Below, in pieces: positions 40,634-48,724 of a DNA stretch of 64,000 nucleotides. This DNA is from Actinoallomurus spadix (GTDB taxonomy: Bacteria; Actinomycetota; Actinomycetes; Streptosporangiales; Streptosporangiaceae), in the NCBI RefSeq assembly GCF_024055725.1, contig NZ_JAMXMX010000003.1, positions 341,845 through 405,844 on the forward strand, written 5' to 3'. Below the pieces are notes generated by a model. It was not told the DNA's origin. It made no database searches and saw only the letters and a list, made by a program, of their open reading frames with translations. Within the stretch, counting starts at the first letter, position 1. Each line of letters opens with the position of its first letter. A program made the translations under genes and the position numbers.

Positions 40634-40669
40634 ACGTGGCTCCACGAACCGCTACAGGAGACAGTGAGC

Positions 40670-41629
40670 ATGGAAGAAGCGAGCGTCAGCACGTCGGCGA
40701 CCACGAGCCGGGCGGTCCAGTTCGAGTCGTTCGGCGGACCGGAGGCCCTGCGCGTCCGCGAGGTACCCGTGCCGCACGCCGGCTCTGGGCAGATCCGCGT
40801 GCGGGTCACCGCGGCCGGCCTGAACCCGATGGACTGGGTCATGACCTCCGACGCCGAGACCGCCACGCGATTCGGCTTGAGCCTGCCGTGCGGGTTCGGC
40901 ACCGACTATGCCGGGGTGGTGGATGAGGTCGGTGACGGCGTGAGCGAGTTCGCGATCGGTGACCGGGTGTTCGGCGGCGCCATGTCCCGCGCGGTCGCCG
41001 ACCACGTCGTCGTGGATGAGGCGGGGGCCATCGCGGTGGGCGGCTCGGCGCACCGTACCCCTGACGGCGTCGACGACCGCACCGCTGCCGCCCTTACCAT
41101 CGCGGGCTCCACGGCGGCCGCAGCTCTGGCCGTGGTCGACCTGGGCCCGAGCGACACGGTGCTCATCGGCGGTGCGGGAGGCGGGGTAGGCGTGTTCGCC
41201 GTCCAGCTCGCACGTCTCGCGGGCGCGCGAGTGATCGGGACAGGGTCGGCGACCTCGGCCGACGCCCTGCGGGCCCTGGGAGCCGAGCCGGTCACCTATG
41301 GCGATGGTCTGGTCGACCGGGTCCGTGCGCTGGCTCCCGCCGGCGTCACTGCGGCCATGGATCTGCACGGGACGGACACGGCGTACGCGGCACGCGAACT
41401 CGGCGTGCCTGACAAGCGCATCACCACCATCGCCGCCCAGATCGACGGGATCACGCCGGCGAACGGCGCCCTCGCGGCCCCGGGTGCCATCGAGGAGATC
41501 GCCGGCCTGGTCGCGGCGGGTCGGCTCCGGGTGCCGATCGCGGCGAGCTATCCGGTCGAGCAGATCCGTGCCGCGGTCGAGCTTCAGGCGGGGCGGCACG
41601 TGCACGGCAAGGTCGTCATCGACCTCTAG
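40670..41629 (+). CDS. Zinc-less quinone oxidoreductase / alcohol dehydrogenase family protein
   Basis: A 319-residue NADPH-dependent medium-chain dehydrogenase of the quinone oxidoreductase type. The GroES-like half begins 'RAVQFESFGGPEALRVREVP', and the nucleotide loop is 'DTVLIGGAGGGVGVFAVQLA'. The structural zinc cysteines are absent, so it is not a classical zinc alcohol dehydrogenase. AGGAG precedes the ATG at 40670; an in-frame GTG at 40664 is an alternative. It is probably repressed by the divergent TetR protein and has a role in handling reactive carbonyls or quinones. Confidence 0.9.
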   Translation: MEEASVSTSATTSRAVQFESFGGPEALRVREVPVPHAGSGQIRVRVTAAGLNPMDWVMTSDAETATRFGLSLPCGFGTDYAGVVDEVGDGVSEFAIGDRVFGGAMSRAVADHVVVDEAGAIAVGGSAHRTPDGVDDRTAAALTIAGSTAAAALAVVDLGPSDTVLIGGAGGGVGVFAVQLARLAGARVIGTGSATSADALRALGAEPVTYGDGLVDRVRALAPAGVTAAMDLHGTDTAYAARELGVPDKRITTIAAQIDGITPANGALAAPGAIEEIAGLVAAGRLRVPIAASYPVEQIRAAVELQAGRHVHGKVVIDL

Positions 41630-41634
41630 AAGAG

Positions 41635-42888
41635 TCAGGTGGTCGGGTCGCCGTAGGAGGGGCGGTGCTCCTGGAGGCCGGCGGCGAGCTGCTCGGCCAG
41701 CTCCCCCGCGTCGAGGCGCTTCTCGATCTGGCGCAGGTCATCGATCTTGGCGCGGGTCTCGGCGCGGCGGGGGGTGAGGACGGTGCAGCAGTCCTCGTCG
41801 GGCAGCTCGGAGATGCTCAGCGTGTGGATCTTGCGCGCCTCGGCCATGATCTCGGTCTTGTCCATGCCGATGAGCGGGCGCAGGATCGGCAGGTCCACGG
41901 CGTCGTCGAGGGCCGTGATGTTCTGCATGGTCTGGCTGCTGACCTGGCCGAGGGAGTCACCGGTGATGAGCGCCGCGCCGCCCAGGTCGTGCGCGACGAC
42001 CTCGGCGGTCTTGAGCATCAGGCGGCGCTGCGCGATGATCTGCAGCCGGTCGGCCCCGGAGGACTTGATCTGCTGCTGCGCCTTGCCGAACGCCGAGACG
42101 AACAGCCGCGACCCGCCCTGGAACTTGTCCAGCTCGCGGACCAGGGCGTACGCCTTGTAGATCGACTCCGGGCCGGTGAACGGCATCCCGGAGAAGTGCA
42201 GGAAGTCCACCCGCAGCCCGCGGCGCATCATGCGGTACGCGGCGACGGGCGAGTCGATGCCGCCCGACATCAGCACCAGCGCCCGGCCGCTCATGCCGAC
42301 CGGCAGGCCGCCGGCGCCGGGCATGCCGTCGGTGAAGACGAACACCTCGCGCTGGTCGACCTCGATGAACACCGCCAGGTCGGGGTGCTTGAGGTTGACC
42401 GGCAGGTCGTAGCGCTCCTTGACCTTCGCGCCGACCAGGGCGTTGAGATCGGAGGAGGTGATCGGGAAGCGCTTGTCGCGGCGGCGCGCGCGGATGGCGA
42501 ACGCGCCCTTGCGGGCCAGCGCCGGGTGCTGCGCGACGAGGTCGAGGGCGGCCTGGACGGTCGCGTCGACGTCCTTGGCCACCCGCCAGGCGCGGTGCAC
42601 CCACACGATGCCCATCACGTCGGTGAGGCGCCGGGCCACGGCGTCGACGTCGGCGAGCTCGCCACTCTCGGTGCGCACGACGATGACGCCTTCGCGCTGC
42701 CAGATGTTGATCTTGATGCCGAGCCCCTTCACGGCGGCCCGGATGTTGTTCTGCAGGCGCCGCTCGAAGAGCTCGCGGTTCTTGCCCTTCAGGACGATCT
42801 CGCCCAGTTTCAGGAGAACGCAGGGCTCTCCGACGACGGCGGGCCGCTCGGCGTTCTGAGGGTGCGTCGCGGTTTCGAGCGTGGGCAT
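41635..42888 (-). CDS. thiI: tRNA 4-thiouridine synthase ThiI
   Basis: ThiI adenylates and thiolates U8 of tRNA. The 417-residue protein has an N-terminal ferredoxin-like/THUMP region ('LVAQHPALARKGAFAIRARR') and a PP-loop domain ('RALVLMSGGIDSPVAAYRMM'). There is no C-terminal rhodanese domain, so sulfur must come from a separate cysteine desulfurase, as in Bacillus. A 'DEDCCTVLTPRR' motif carries the conserved cysteine. The ATG at 42888 has GGAGG eight bases upstream. Its stop lies five bases from the convergent dehydrogenase stop. Confidence 0.95.
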   Translation of the reverse strand: MPTLETATHPQNAERPAVVGEPCVLLKLGEIVLKGKNRELFERRLQNNIRAAVKGLGIKINIWQREGVIVVRTESGELADVDAVARRLTDVMGIVWVHRAWRVAKDVDATVQAALDLVAQHPALARKGAFAIRARRRDKRFPITSSDLNALVGAKVKERYDLPVNLKHPDLAVFIEVDQREVFVFTDGMPGAGGLPVGMSGRALVLMSGGIDSPVAAYRMMRRGLRVDFLHFSGMPFTGPESIYKAYALVRELDKFQGGSRLFVSAFGKAQQQIKSSGADRLQIIAQRRLMLKTAEVVAHDLGGAALITGDSLGQVSSQTMQNITALDDAVDLPILRPLIGMDKTEIMAEARKIHTLSISELPDEDCCTVLTPRRAETRAKIDDLRQIEKRLDAGELAEQLAAGLQEHRPSYGDPTT

Positions 42889-43006
42889 GCGTCCAACCTC
42901 CAGCGGACACTGACGGGGTGCGAACATCCAGTGTCGCGCACGAACGCGACTGTCTGGACCGAACGCCCGTCCGGCGGTCCCTGTTCCCTACGGTCTCACC
43001 GGATGC

Positions 43007-43040
43007 GTGAAGGCACCGCACGCGCGTGCGGTGCCTTCAC
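43007..43040. terminator. Perfect long hairpin between pfkA and thiI
   Basis: GTGAAGGCACCGCAC pairs perfectly with GTGCGGTGCCTTCAC around GCGC, 20 bases beyond the phosphofructokinase stop. Confidence 0.9.
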
Positions 43041-43060
43041 GGTCGTACGAGGTCCGGCGA

Positions 43061-44092
43061 TCAGCCGAAGAAGACCTCGGCCTCCTCGTAGCGCTGGACC
43101 GGGACGGTCTTGAGCTCGTCGGTGGCGGCGCTCAGGTCGACACGGACGATCTCGGTGCCCTGCAGGCCGACCATCTTGCCGAACGCGCCGTCGTGCACCG
43201 CGTCGATGGCGTGCACGCCGAAGCGGGTGGCGAGAACGCGGTCGAAGGCGGTCGGGGTGCCGCCGCGCTGGATGTGGCCGAGGACCGTCGTGCGGGCCTC
43301 CTTGCCGGTGCGCTTCTCGATCTCCGCGGCGAGACGCTCGCCGATGCCGCCGAGGCGCACGTGGCCGAAGGCGTCGAGCTCCTGCGTCTGCACGTCCATC
43401 TGGCCGTCGACCGGGTGCGCGCCCTCGGCGACCACGATGATCGGGGCGTACTTGGTCTTGAAGCGGCTCTCGACGTACCCGCAGACCTTCTCGATGTCGA
43501 AGGGCTTCTCCGGGATGAGGATGACGTTCGCCCCCGACGCCATGCCGGCGTGCAGCGCGATCCAGCCCGCGTGCCGGCCCATGACCTCGCAGATCAGCGC
43601 GCGGTGGTGCGACTCGGCGGTGGTGTGCAGCCGGTCGATGGCCTCCATCGCGATGTTCACCGCGGTGTCGAACCCGAACGTGTAGTCGGTGGCGTTCAGG
43701 TCGTTGTCGATGGTCTTGGGAACCCCGACGACCTTGACGCCCCGGTCGTGCAGCTGACGCGCCACGCCGAGCGTGTCCTCGCCGCCGATGGCGATGAGCG
43801 CGTCGACGCCCAGCCCGGCGAGGTTGTCCTTGATCCGCTCGACCCCGCCCTCGATCTTGATCGGGTTCGTCCGGGACGAGCCGAGGATGGTGCCGCCGCG
43901 CGGCAGGATGCCGCGAACCGCCTGGACGTCGAGCGGCGTCGTGTCGCCCTCGAGCGGACCACGCCAGCCGTCGCGGAAGCCGACGAACTCGTATCCGTAG
44001 ACCTGGATGCCCTTGCGGACAACGGCGCGGATGACGGCGTTCAGCCCGGGGCAGTCGCCGCCGCCGGTCAGCACTCCGACACGCATGCCCAA
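43061..44092 (-). CDS. pfkA: 6-phosphofructokinase, probably pyrophosphate-dependent
   Basis: A 343-residue group III phosphofructokinase. 'VGVLTGGGDCPGLNAVIRAV', 'DALIAIGGEDTLGVARQLHD', 'VGVPKTIDNDLNATDYTFGF' and 'EVMGRHAGWIALHAGM' cover the phosphoryl donor and fructose 6-phosphate sites. The GGED motif has Asp where ATP-dependent enzymes have Gly, and Lys in PKTIDND matches the second position; together these are the known determinants for pyrophosphate use, as in Amycolatopsis methanolica. PPi dependence would make the step reversible. A DasR-type operator lies 94 bases upstream of the start. Confidence 0.93.
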   Translation of the reverse strand: MGMRVGVLTGGGDCPGLNAVIRAVVRKGIQVYGYEFVGFRDGWRGPLEGDTTPLDVQAVRGILPRGGTILGSSRTNPIKIEGGVERIKDNLAGLGVDALIAIGGEDTLGVARQLHDRGVKVVGVPKTIDNDLNATDYTFGFDTAVNIAMEAIDRLHTTAESHHRALICEVMGRHAGWIALHAGMASGANVILIPEKPFDIEKVCGYVESRFKTKYAPIIVVAEGAHPVDGQMDVQTQELDAFGHVRLGGIGERLAAEIEKRTGKEARTTVLGHIQRGGTPTAFDRVLATRFGVHAIDAVHDGAFGKMVGLQGTEIVRVDLSAATDELKTVPVQRYEEAEVFFG

Positions 44093-44185
44093 CTCCTCTG
44101 TGTAACCCTGAGTTCACCCGCCAGCCTAGCGGCGCGGGTAGGACCTTCTCGAAGGCGGCGCGCCCGCAGGGCACACCCCACCGAT

Positions 44186-44197
44186 TGGTCTAGACCA
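44186..44197. promoter_or_regulatory. DasR-responsive element (dre-like) upstream of pfkA
   Basis: TGGTCTAGACCA is the perfect palindromic core of the Streptomyces dre consensus ACTGGTCTAGACCA(G/C)T; the outer bases (AT...TA) differ. DasR is the GntR-family N-acetylglucosamine regulator. The site is upstream of pfkA and 23 bases before the acyltransferase stop. Confidence 0.65.
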
Positions 44198-44219
44198 TAT
44201 CGGAAAGCGGCCCCTCTGA

Positions 44220-45044
44220 TCAGCCCTTCGAGGTCTTTGATGTGCGCTCGGCACCCTGGTCTTCCGCCAGAGTGAGGTCGCCGCCCGGATCCTCCGCGGC
44301 GGTCCCCTCGCCGGTAACGGCGTTCTCCTTGACGTCCGCGGCGTACCGGTCGACGTACTCCTGGCCGGACAGCCGCATGATGGCGTACATGATCTCGTCG
44401 GTGACCGCGCGCAGCACGACCCTGTCGTGGGCCATGCCGTAGTACCGGGAGAAGTCCAGCGGCTCGCCGAACCGCACCTCCGGGCGCGGGCGCAGCTTGG
44501 GCAGCGGCCGCCCGGCGGGCATCAGCTCGAACGTGTTGACCATGGCCATCGGGATGACCGGCGCCCGGGACTCGAGGGCCAGGCGGGCGACGCCCGTCTT
44601 GCCGCGGTAGAGCCGCTCGTCCGGCGCGCGGGTGCCCTCGGGATAGATGCCGAGCAGCTTCCCCTCGCCCAGGACCCGCAGTCCGGTCCGCAGCGCCGCC
44701 TCGCTCGCCCGGCCGCCCGTACGGTCGATCGGCACCTGCCCGACGCCGCTGAAGAACAACCGGCTGATGAGACCCTTCAGGCCCGTCCCGGTGAAGTACT
44801 CGGCCTTGGCCAGGAACGTGACCTTGCGCGGCAAGGGCAGCGGCCCGAAGAAGTGGTCCGCGAAGGAGAGGTGGTTGCCGGCCAGGATGGCCGGGCCGTG
44901 CCGCGGAACGTGCCGTGTCCCGTACGCGCGCGGTCGCCAGACCAGGTACAGAATGGGACCCAAGATGGCCTTGACGACCCAGTAGAACAACGCCCCGCCT
45001 TTCCTTACCCCCTGCCGTTCACCCGTCCGTGGGATGATAATCAT
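44220..45044 (-). CDS. 1-acyl-sn-glycerol-3-phosphate acyltransferase (PlsC family)
   Basis: A 274-residue membrane-associated acyltransferase making phosphatidic acid-type lipids. The HX4D motif is 'NHLSFADHFF', and the acceptor-site motif is 'GIYPEGTRAPDERLYRGKTG'. An N-terminal hydrophobic segment ('FYWVVKAILGPILYLVW') anchors it. The C-terminal 30 residues are acidic and unlike the family core. The ATG at 45044 is close to a GGGAAG, so the exact start is unsure. Mycobacterial Rv2182c occupies the equivalent place in the conserved gene order. Confidence 0.93.
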   Translation of the reverse strand: MIIIPRTGERQGVRKGGALFYWVVKAILGPILYLVWRPRAYGTRHVPRHGPAILAGNHLSFADHFFGPLPLPRKVTFLAKAEYFTGTGLKGLISRLFFSGVGQVPIDRTGGRASEAALRTGLRVLGEGKLLGIYPEGTRAPDERLYRGKTGVARLALESRAPVIPMAMVNTFELMPAGRPLPKLRPRPEVRFGEPLDFSRYYGMAHDRVVLRAVTDEIMYAIMRLSGQEYVDRYAADVKENAVTGEGTAAEDPGGDLTLAEDQGAERTSKTSKG

Positions 45045-45166
45045 CTTCCCATCTCACGCCGGACACACCCACATCCACACACGGCACGTTTTCGTCCTTG
45101 CGCGACGCGGGGGCCGTAGGCTCATCTTTGAAGCGTCGGCCGATGGCAGTTTCGAGGGGAGGCGCC

Positions 45167-45253
45167 ATGGCGTTGACGCCGGACGTCCGGTCGCACGCGA
45201 CCGACGTGCCGCACGACGGTTTGGCCAGGATGCGACGGGAGACCGGGGTATGA
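45167..45253 (+). CDS. 28-residue ORF coupled to the next gene
   Basis: MALTPDVRSHATDVPHDGLA plus RMRRETGV starts with an ATG after GAGGGGAGG and ends in a TGA overlapping the next ATG (ATGA). The good ribosome-binding site and overlap argue it is translated, perhaps only to couple translation of the membrane protein that follows. No family recognised. Confidence 0.5.
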   Translation: MALTPDVRSHATDVPHDGLARMRRETGV

Positions 45254-45957
45254 GCCGGCGGGGAAACGGGCTCACGGCGGACGCGTACGTCCCGCTCGCC
45301 GACCTGACTCCGCAGCTCGCCGACGCGATGCTGTCCGCCCTCCGGGAGGCGGGCATCGCCGCCTACGCCGCCCCGGCTCCGGGAACGACCGGCGGCTACC
45401 TCGACGTGCGGCTGCCCGAGGAGCCCACCGACCGGCTGTACGCCGACGCGGAGGCCCGGCAGGCCGCCGAGGACATCCTGGAGAGACGCCTTCCCGAGCT
45501 GCGCGCCGACTACGCGGCCTCGCGGGACGAGGACGAGATCTTCGCCGAGATCGTGGCGGGCTTCGACCTGCCCACGACCGACGGCGAGACCCCGTGGCCC
45601 GCCGAGGAGAACCTCGAGGACGGCCCGGAGGACACCGCCGGGGCGTCGCTGGAGGACTCCGGGTCGGAGCGCACCGCCACGGCCCGGGTCGTCAAGCCCG
45701 CCTCCGAGGACGAGGACGAGGAGGAGCACTTCGTCCCGCCTCCCCCGCCGCCGCTGCCGAAGGCGGACCCGCTCACGCGGTTCGCGTGGATCGCGCTGCT
45801 CGGCGGCCCGGTGTACCTCGTGCTGTCGGTGTTCCTCGGCTGGAGCGTCCCGAGCTGGGCGGCGTTCGTCGCGGTCGCGGCCTTCATCGGCGGCTTCGTC
45901 GCGCTCGTCCTCCGCATGGGCGACGATCCCCCGGACGACGACGGCGCCGTCGTCTGA
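45250..45957 (+). CDS. Conserved membrane protein with acidic cytoplasmic domain
   Basis: A 235-residue protein. Residues 1-150 are soluble, with a ferredoxin-like pattern ('ADAMLSALREAGIAAYAAPA', 'GGYLDVRLPEEPTDRLYADA') and a long acidic stretch; a Pro run 'PPPPPPLPK' leads to two membrane helices ('WIALLGGPVYLVLSVFLGW' and 'AAFVAVAAFIGGFVALVL') and an acidic tail. The ATG at 45250 overlaps the 28-codon ORF stop and has GGGAG upstream. I do not recognise a function; similar proteins occur beside glucokinase and acyltransferase genes in actinomycetes. Confidence 0.8.
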   Translation: MSRRGNGLTADAYVPLADLTPQLADAMLSALREAGIAAYAAPAPGTTGGYLDVRLPEEPTDRLYADAEARQAAEDILERRLPELRADYAASRDEDEIFAEIVAGFDLPTTDGETPWPAEENLEDGPEDTAGASLEDSGSERTATARVVKPASEDEDEEEHFVPPPPPPLPKADPLTRFAWIALLGGPVYLVLSVFLGWSVPSWAAFVAVAAFIGGFVALVLRMGDDPPDDDGAVV

Positions 45958-46060
45958 GCGGGCCCCGTCGTTCGAGCACCTTCGTCGTCTGAGCGGGCCC
46001 CGTCGTCGGAGCGCCTTCGTCGTCCGTACGGCCCGGCGTCCGAGCGCCTTCGTCGTCCGA
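45956..46060. repeat. Degenerate 33-35-bp tandem repeat at a gene 3' end
   Basis: GAGCGGGCCCCGTCGT occurs at 45956 and 45991 (35 bases apart), and CTTCGTCGTC recurs at 45980, 46015 and 46048. The first unit includes the stop codon of the preceding membrane protein gene. Confidence 0.7.
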
Positions 46061-46078
46061 ACGGCGCCGGCGTGGCCG

Positions 46079-46780
46079 TCAGATGCGCAGTTCGGCGAGG
46101 ACGGGGCGGTGGTCCGTGGCGGCCGGGTAGTCGGCGAGGAGCTCGGGGTCGTCGGGCACGCCGCACCGGAGGATCTCGATGCCCTCGTCCGCGAACACCC
46201 CGTCGATCCGGCGCGCCGGGTTCGCCGCGCTGAACGTCTCCCGCAGGCCGTACGGCGCGACGGCGCCCGCGTCCTGGAAGCGCCCGGCGAAGAGGTCCCA
46301 GGCCGGTTCCCCGGCCTCCTCGTTGACGTCCCCCGCCACCACCACCGGCGCGCCGGTCCGCGCGCGCACGCGGTCGAGCTCCTCGATGATCTCCTCGGCG
46401 TGGCGGCGGCGCGGCTCGGCCGCGAGGTCGAGGTGGACGCTCGCGGCGACCAGGCGGACGCCGCGGACGTCGAACAGCGCGAGCGCGAGGCCGCGCTGGT
46501 GCATCTCGGGCACGGGCGACAGCAGCCGGTGCCGCCCGTGCAGCGCGGTGGCCCGCGCCCCGGCGTACAACTGCAGCCCGGCGACGCGGCCACGCCTCAG
46601 CGTCGCCGGGACGAGCGCCGCGCGCCGGGCGAGCCACAACCGCCGGTGCCGCCAGAACTGGAAGCGCGGGGCCTCCTGCACGCACAGGATGTCGGGCCGC
46701 AGGCGCCGGACGACGCGGACGAGCGCCGCCCGGTCGTCCCGCATCGACCGGATGTTGTAGCTGACGAGCCTGACGACCAC
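46079..46780 (-). CDS. Endonuclease/exonuclease/phosphatase family protein
   Basis: A 233-residue metal-dependent hydrolase of the DNase I/sphingomyelinase fold. The family landmarks are present: 'LVSYNIRSM', 'ILCVQEAPRF', 'VVVAGDVNEEAG' and the C-terminal 'ATDHRPVLAEL'. There is no signal peptide, so it acts in the cytoplasm. The GTG start lies four bases after the glucokinase stop, so the two genes are co-transcribed. The substrate (nucleic acid, phospholipid or phosphoester) cannot be told. Confidence 0.88.
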   Translation of the reverse strand: MVVRLVSYNIRSMRDDRAALVRVVRRLRPDILCVQEAPRFQFWRHRRLWLARRAALVPATLRRGRVAGLQLYAGARATALHGRHRLLSPVPEMHQRGLALALFDVRGVRLVAASVHLDLAAEPRRRHAEEIIEELDRVRARTGAPVVVAGDVNEEAGEPAWDLFAGRFQDAGAVAPYGLRETFSAANPARRIDGVFADEGIEILRCGVPDDPELLADYPAATDHRPVLAELRI

Positions 46781-46784
46781 GCGG

Positions 46785-47732
46785 CTAACGGGACCGTGCC
46801 AGGTCGGCGGCGCCCACGATGCCGGCGTCCGGGCCGAGCTCGGCGATCCTGATGTCGGCGAACGTGCGGTGGCCCCGGCCGGTCAGGGCGTTCTCGAAGG
46901 CCTCCCGCGTCGGTTCGAGCAGCAGGTCACCCGCCTCCGACAGGCCACCGCCGATGACGAACGCCCCGGGGTCGAGGATGGCCGCGAGGTCGGCGAGGCC
47001 CTGCCCGACCCAGTGGGCGATCGTGCGGAAGCACTCCAGCGCCGCGCTGTCACCTTCGCGCGCCGCCTCGGTGATCTCCGGGCCGCTGATCCCCTCGGGC
47101 CTGCCGTCGCCCAGCTCGAGCAGCCGGCCGGCGAGCGCCGGTGACACTCGGGCGATCTCGCGGGCCTCGGCGACCAGGGCGTTGCCAGAGGCGTACTGCT
47201 CCCAGCAGCCGCGGTTGCCGCAGCCGCAGCGCCGGCCGTCGGGAACGACCCGGTAGTGCCCGAACTCGGCGCCGATGCCGAAGCGGCCGCGGTAGAGCTC
47301 GCCGCCGAGGATCAGACCGCCGCCGATACCGGTGCCGAGGGCGACGAGGATCATGTGGTCCTCGCCACGGCCGGCGCCGAACTTCGCCTCGCCCCAGGCG
47401 ATGGCGTTCCCGTCGTTCTCCACGACGACGGGGAGGCCGACCTCGCCCTCGACCTTCTTCTTGATGGGCTCGTCGCGCCAGGCGAGGTTCGGGGCGAACA
47501 GCACCGTGGCGCGGCTCTCGTCCACGAACCCGGCGGCGCCGAGACCGACCGCCTCGACCTCGCCGAAGCGGCTCTTGAGGACCTCGACGACCTCCGCGAT
47601 CACCCGTGCCGTCTCGTGGGGGCTGGTCGAGGGCGTCGGGCGACGCACCTTATCCAGGATCCGCCCACGGTCGTCGACCACGCCGGCGGCGACCTTCGTA
47701 CCGCCGACATCCACACCAATGGTCAGCGTCAT
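46785..47732 (-). CDS. glk: ROK-family glucokinase
   Basis: Glucokinase phosphorylates glucose and in actinomycetes mediates carbon catabolite repression. 'IGVDVGGTKVAAGVVDD' is the ATP-binding N-terminus, 'VENDGNAIAWGEAKFG' holds the catalytic Asp, and the zinc-binding ROK motif is 'CGCGNRGCWEQYAS'. 315 residues is typical. The ATG at 47732 has GGAGGAG upstream. The gene is co-directional with the 116-residue and SRPBCC genes upstream. Confidence 0.95.
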   Translation of the reverse strand: MTLTIGVDVGGTKVAAGVVDDRGRILDKVRRPTPSTSPHETARVIAEVVEVLKSRFGEVEAVGLGAAGFVDESRATVLFAPNLAWRDEPIKKKVEGEVGLPVVVENDGNAIAWGEAKFGAGRGEDHMILVALGTGIGGGLILGGELYRGRFGIGAEFGHYRVVPDGRRCGCGNRGCWEQYASGNALVAEAREIARVSPALAGRLLELGDGRPEGISGPEITEAAREGDSAALECFRTIAHWVGQGLADLAAILDPGAFVIGGGLSEAGDLLLEPTREAFENALTGRGHRTFADIRIAELGPDAGIVGAADLARSR

Positions 47733-47748
47733 GGACGCTTCTCCTCCG

Positions 47749-48099
47749 TCAACCCGTCGCCGTGCCGGCGCCCGCCGGGTCGTCGCCCGCCGCGTGGGGG
47801 CGCGGCCGCGTGCGCTCGAACCCTGCCATCGCCTCACGGACCGCCGAGTAGAGCTGCTCACCCGCCGCCATCACGTGGGACAGGACCTCCGGACCGGACT
47901 CGCGGGACGCCGCGATCGCCCGGCACACCGGGCAGTAGCGGCACTCCGCCGCGCCGGTCGCGAAGTGGTCGCCCCACGCTTCGCTGGTGGCCTCGCTCCA
48001 CACGTCGTCCTTCGACGTGCCGCCGGCGTTGAACCGTCGGCGAAGCGTGTCGACGAGACGCACGGCCTCGTACAGCACCGAGGGTGGCTGCTCACTCAT
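47749..48099 (-). CDS. Conserved actinobacterial protein upstream of glucokinase (DUF5304-like)
   Basis: A 116-residue soluble protein with a helical N-terminus ('VLYEAVRLVDTLRRRF') and a CxxC-type pair, 'AECRYCPVCRAIA', that could bind zinc. The conserved place just upstream of the ROK glucokinase suggests the small DUF5304-type family, but the match is by position and general pattern only. It begins at an ATG at 48099, 16 bases before glk. Confidence 0.7.
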   Translation of the reverse strand: MSEQPPSVLYEAVRLVDTLRRRFNAGGTSKDDVWSEATSEAWGDHFATGAAECRYCPVCRAIAASRESGPEVLSHVMAAGEQLYSAVREAMAGFERTRPRPHAAGDDPAGAGTATG

Positions 48100-48214
48100 T
48101 GGTCATCATCTACCTATCGTCGGCGTGAAACCGTACCGTCTCGGAGGGGACGCGCGCGCCACGGGGTGCCCGTGGCGGCCGGGCCCGCGCCTGCCTTCGA
48201 CGCCCCTCGCATGC

Positions 48215-48649
48215 CTATCCCTCGACGCGTCGTTTCAGCCCCTTGAGGGCCGTGTCGATGATGCGCTTCTCCGCCTTGCGCCGCACCATGCCGATCATGG
48301 GCACGCGCACGTCGACCGCGAGTTCGTACGTCACCTCGGTCTCGCCGTCGCGCTCGGCGAGGCGGTACGCGCCGGTCATGCCGGTCAGCATGGTGCCGCG
48401 TTCCACGAGGTGCCAGTGCACCGCTTCGTCGTCGTCCCAGTCGTAGGCCAGGACGTAGGTGTCCTTGATCGGCCCAGCCTCCAGCGTGATCCGCACCTGC
48501 TCGGCGCGGCCGTCGTCCCCGGTGGTGACGACCTCGGCCGCGGTGATCCCTTCCGCCCATTCAGGGTATTCCGCGAAATCGGCGATGACCGCCATGATCT
48601 CTGGCTTTTCAGCCTTGATGGTGATGCTGGAGCTGGTACGGTCCGCCAT
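48215..48649 (-). CDS. SRPBCC family protein (polyketide cyclase/dehydrase-like)
   Basis: A 144-residue START-like fold protein that would bind a hydrophobic ligand in a deep cavity. 'VIADFAEYPEWAEGITAAEV' is the typical N-terminal helix-strand, and the C-terminal amphipathic helix is 'KAEKRIIDTALKGLKRRVEG'. It corresponds in position to mycobacterial Rv2185c, which neighbours fadD15. A role in lipid handling with the adjacent acyl-CoA synthetase is inference. Confidence 0.88.
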   Translation of the reverse strand: MADRTSSSITIKAEKPEIMAVIADFAEYPEWAEGITAAEVVTTGDDGRAEQVRITLEAGPIKDTYVLAYDWDDDEAVHWHLVERGTMLTGMTGAYRLAERDGETEVTYELAVDVRVPMIGMVRRKAEKRIIDTALKGLKRRVEG

Positions 48650-48724
48650 CGGCGTTTCCTTCTTTCGGCTTTCTTCCGGGGCGAGAATTGAGCGCGGCGC
48701 TTCGCCTTGAGCGGAGCGTAGTCG

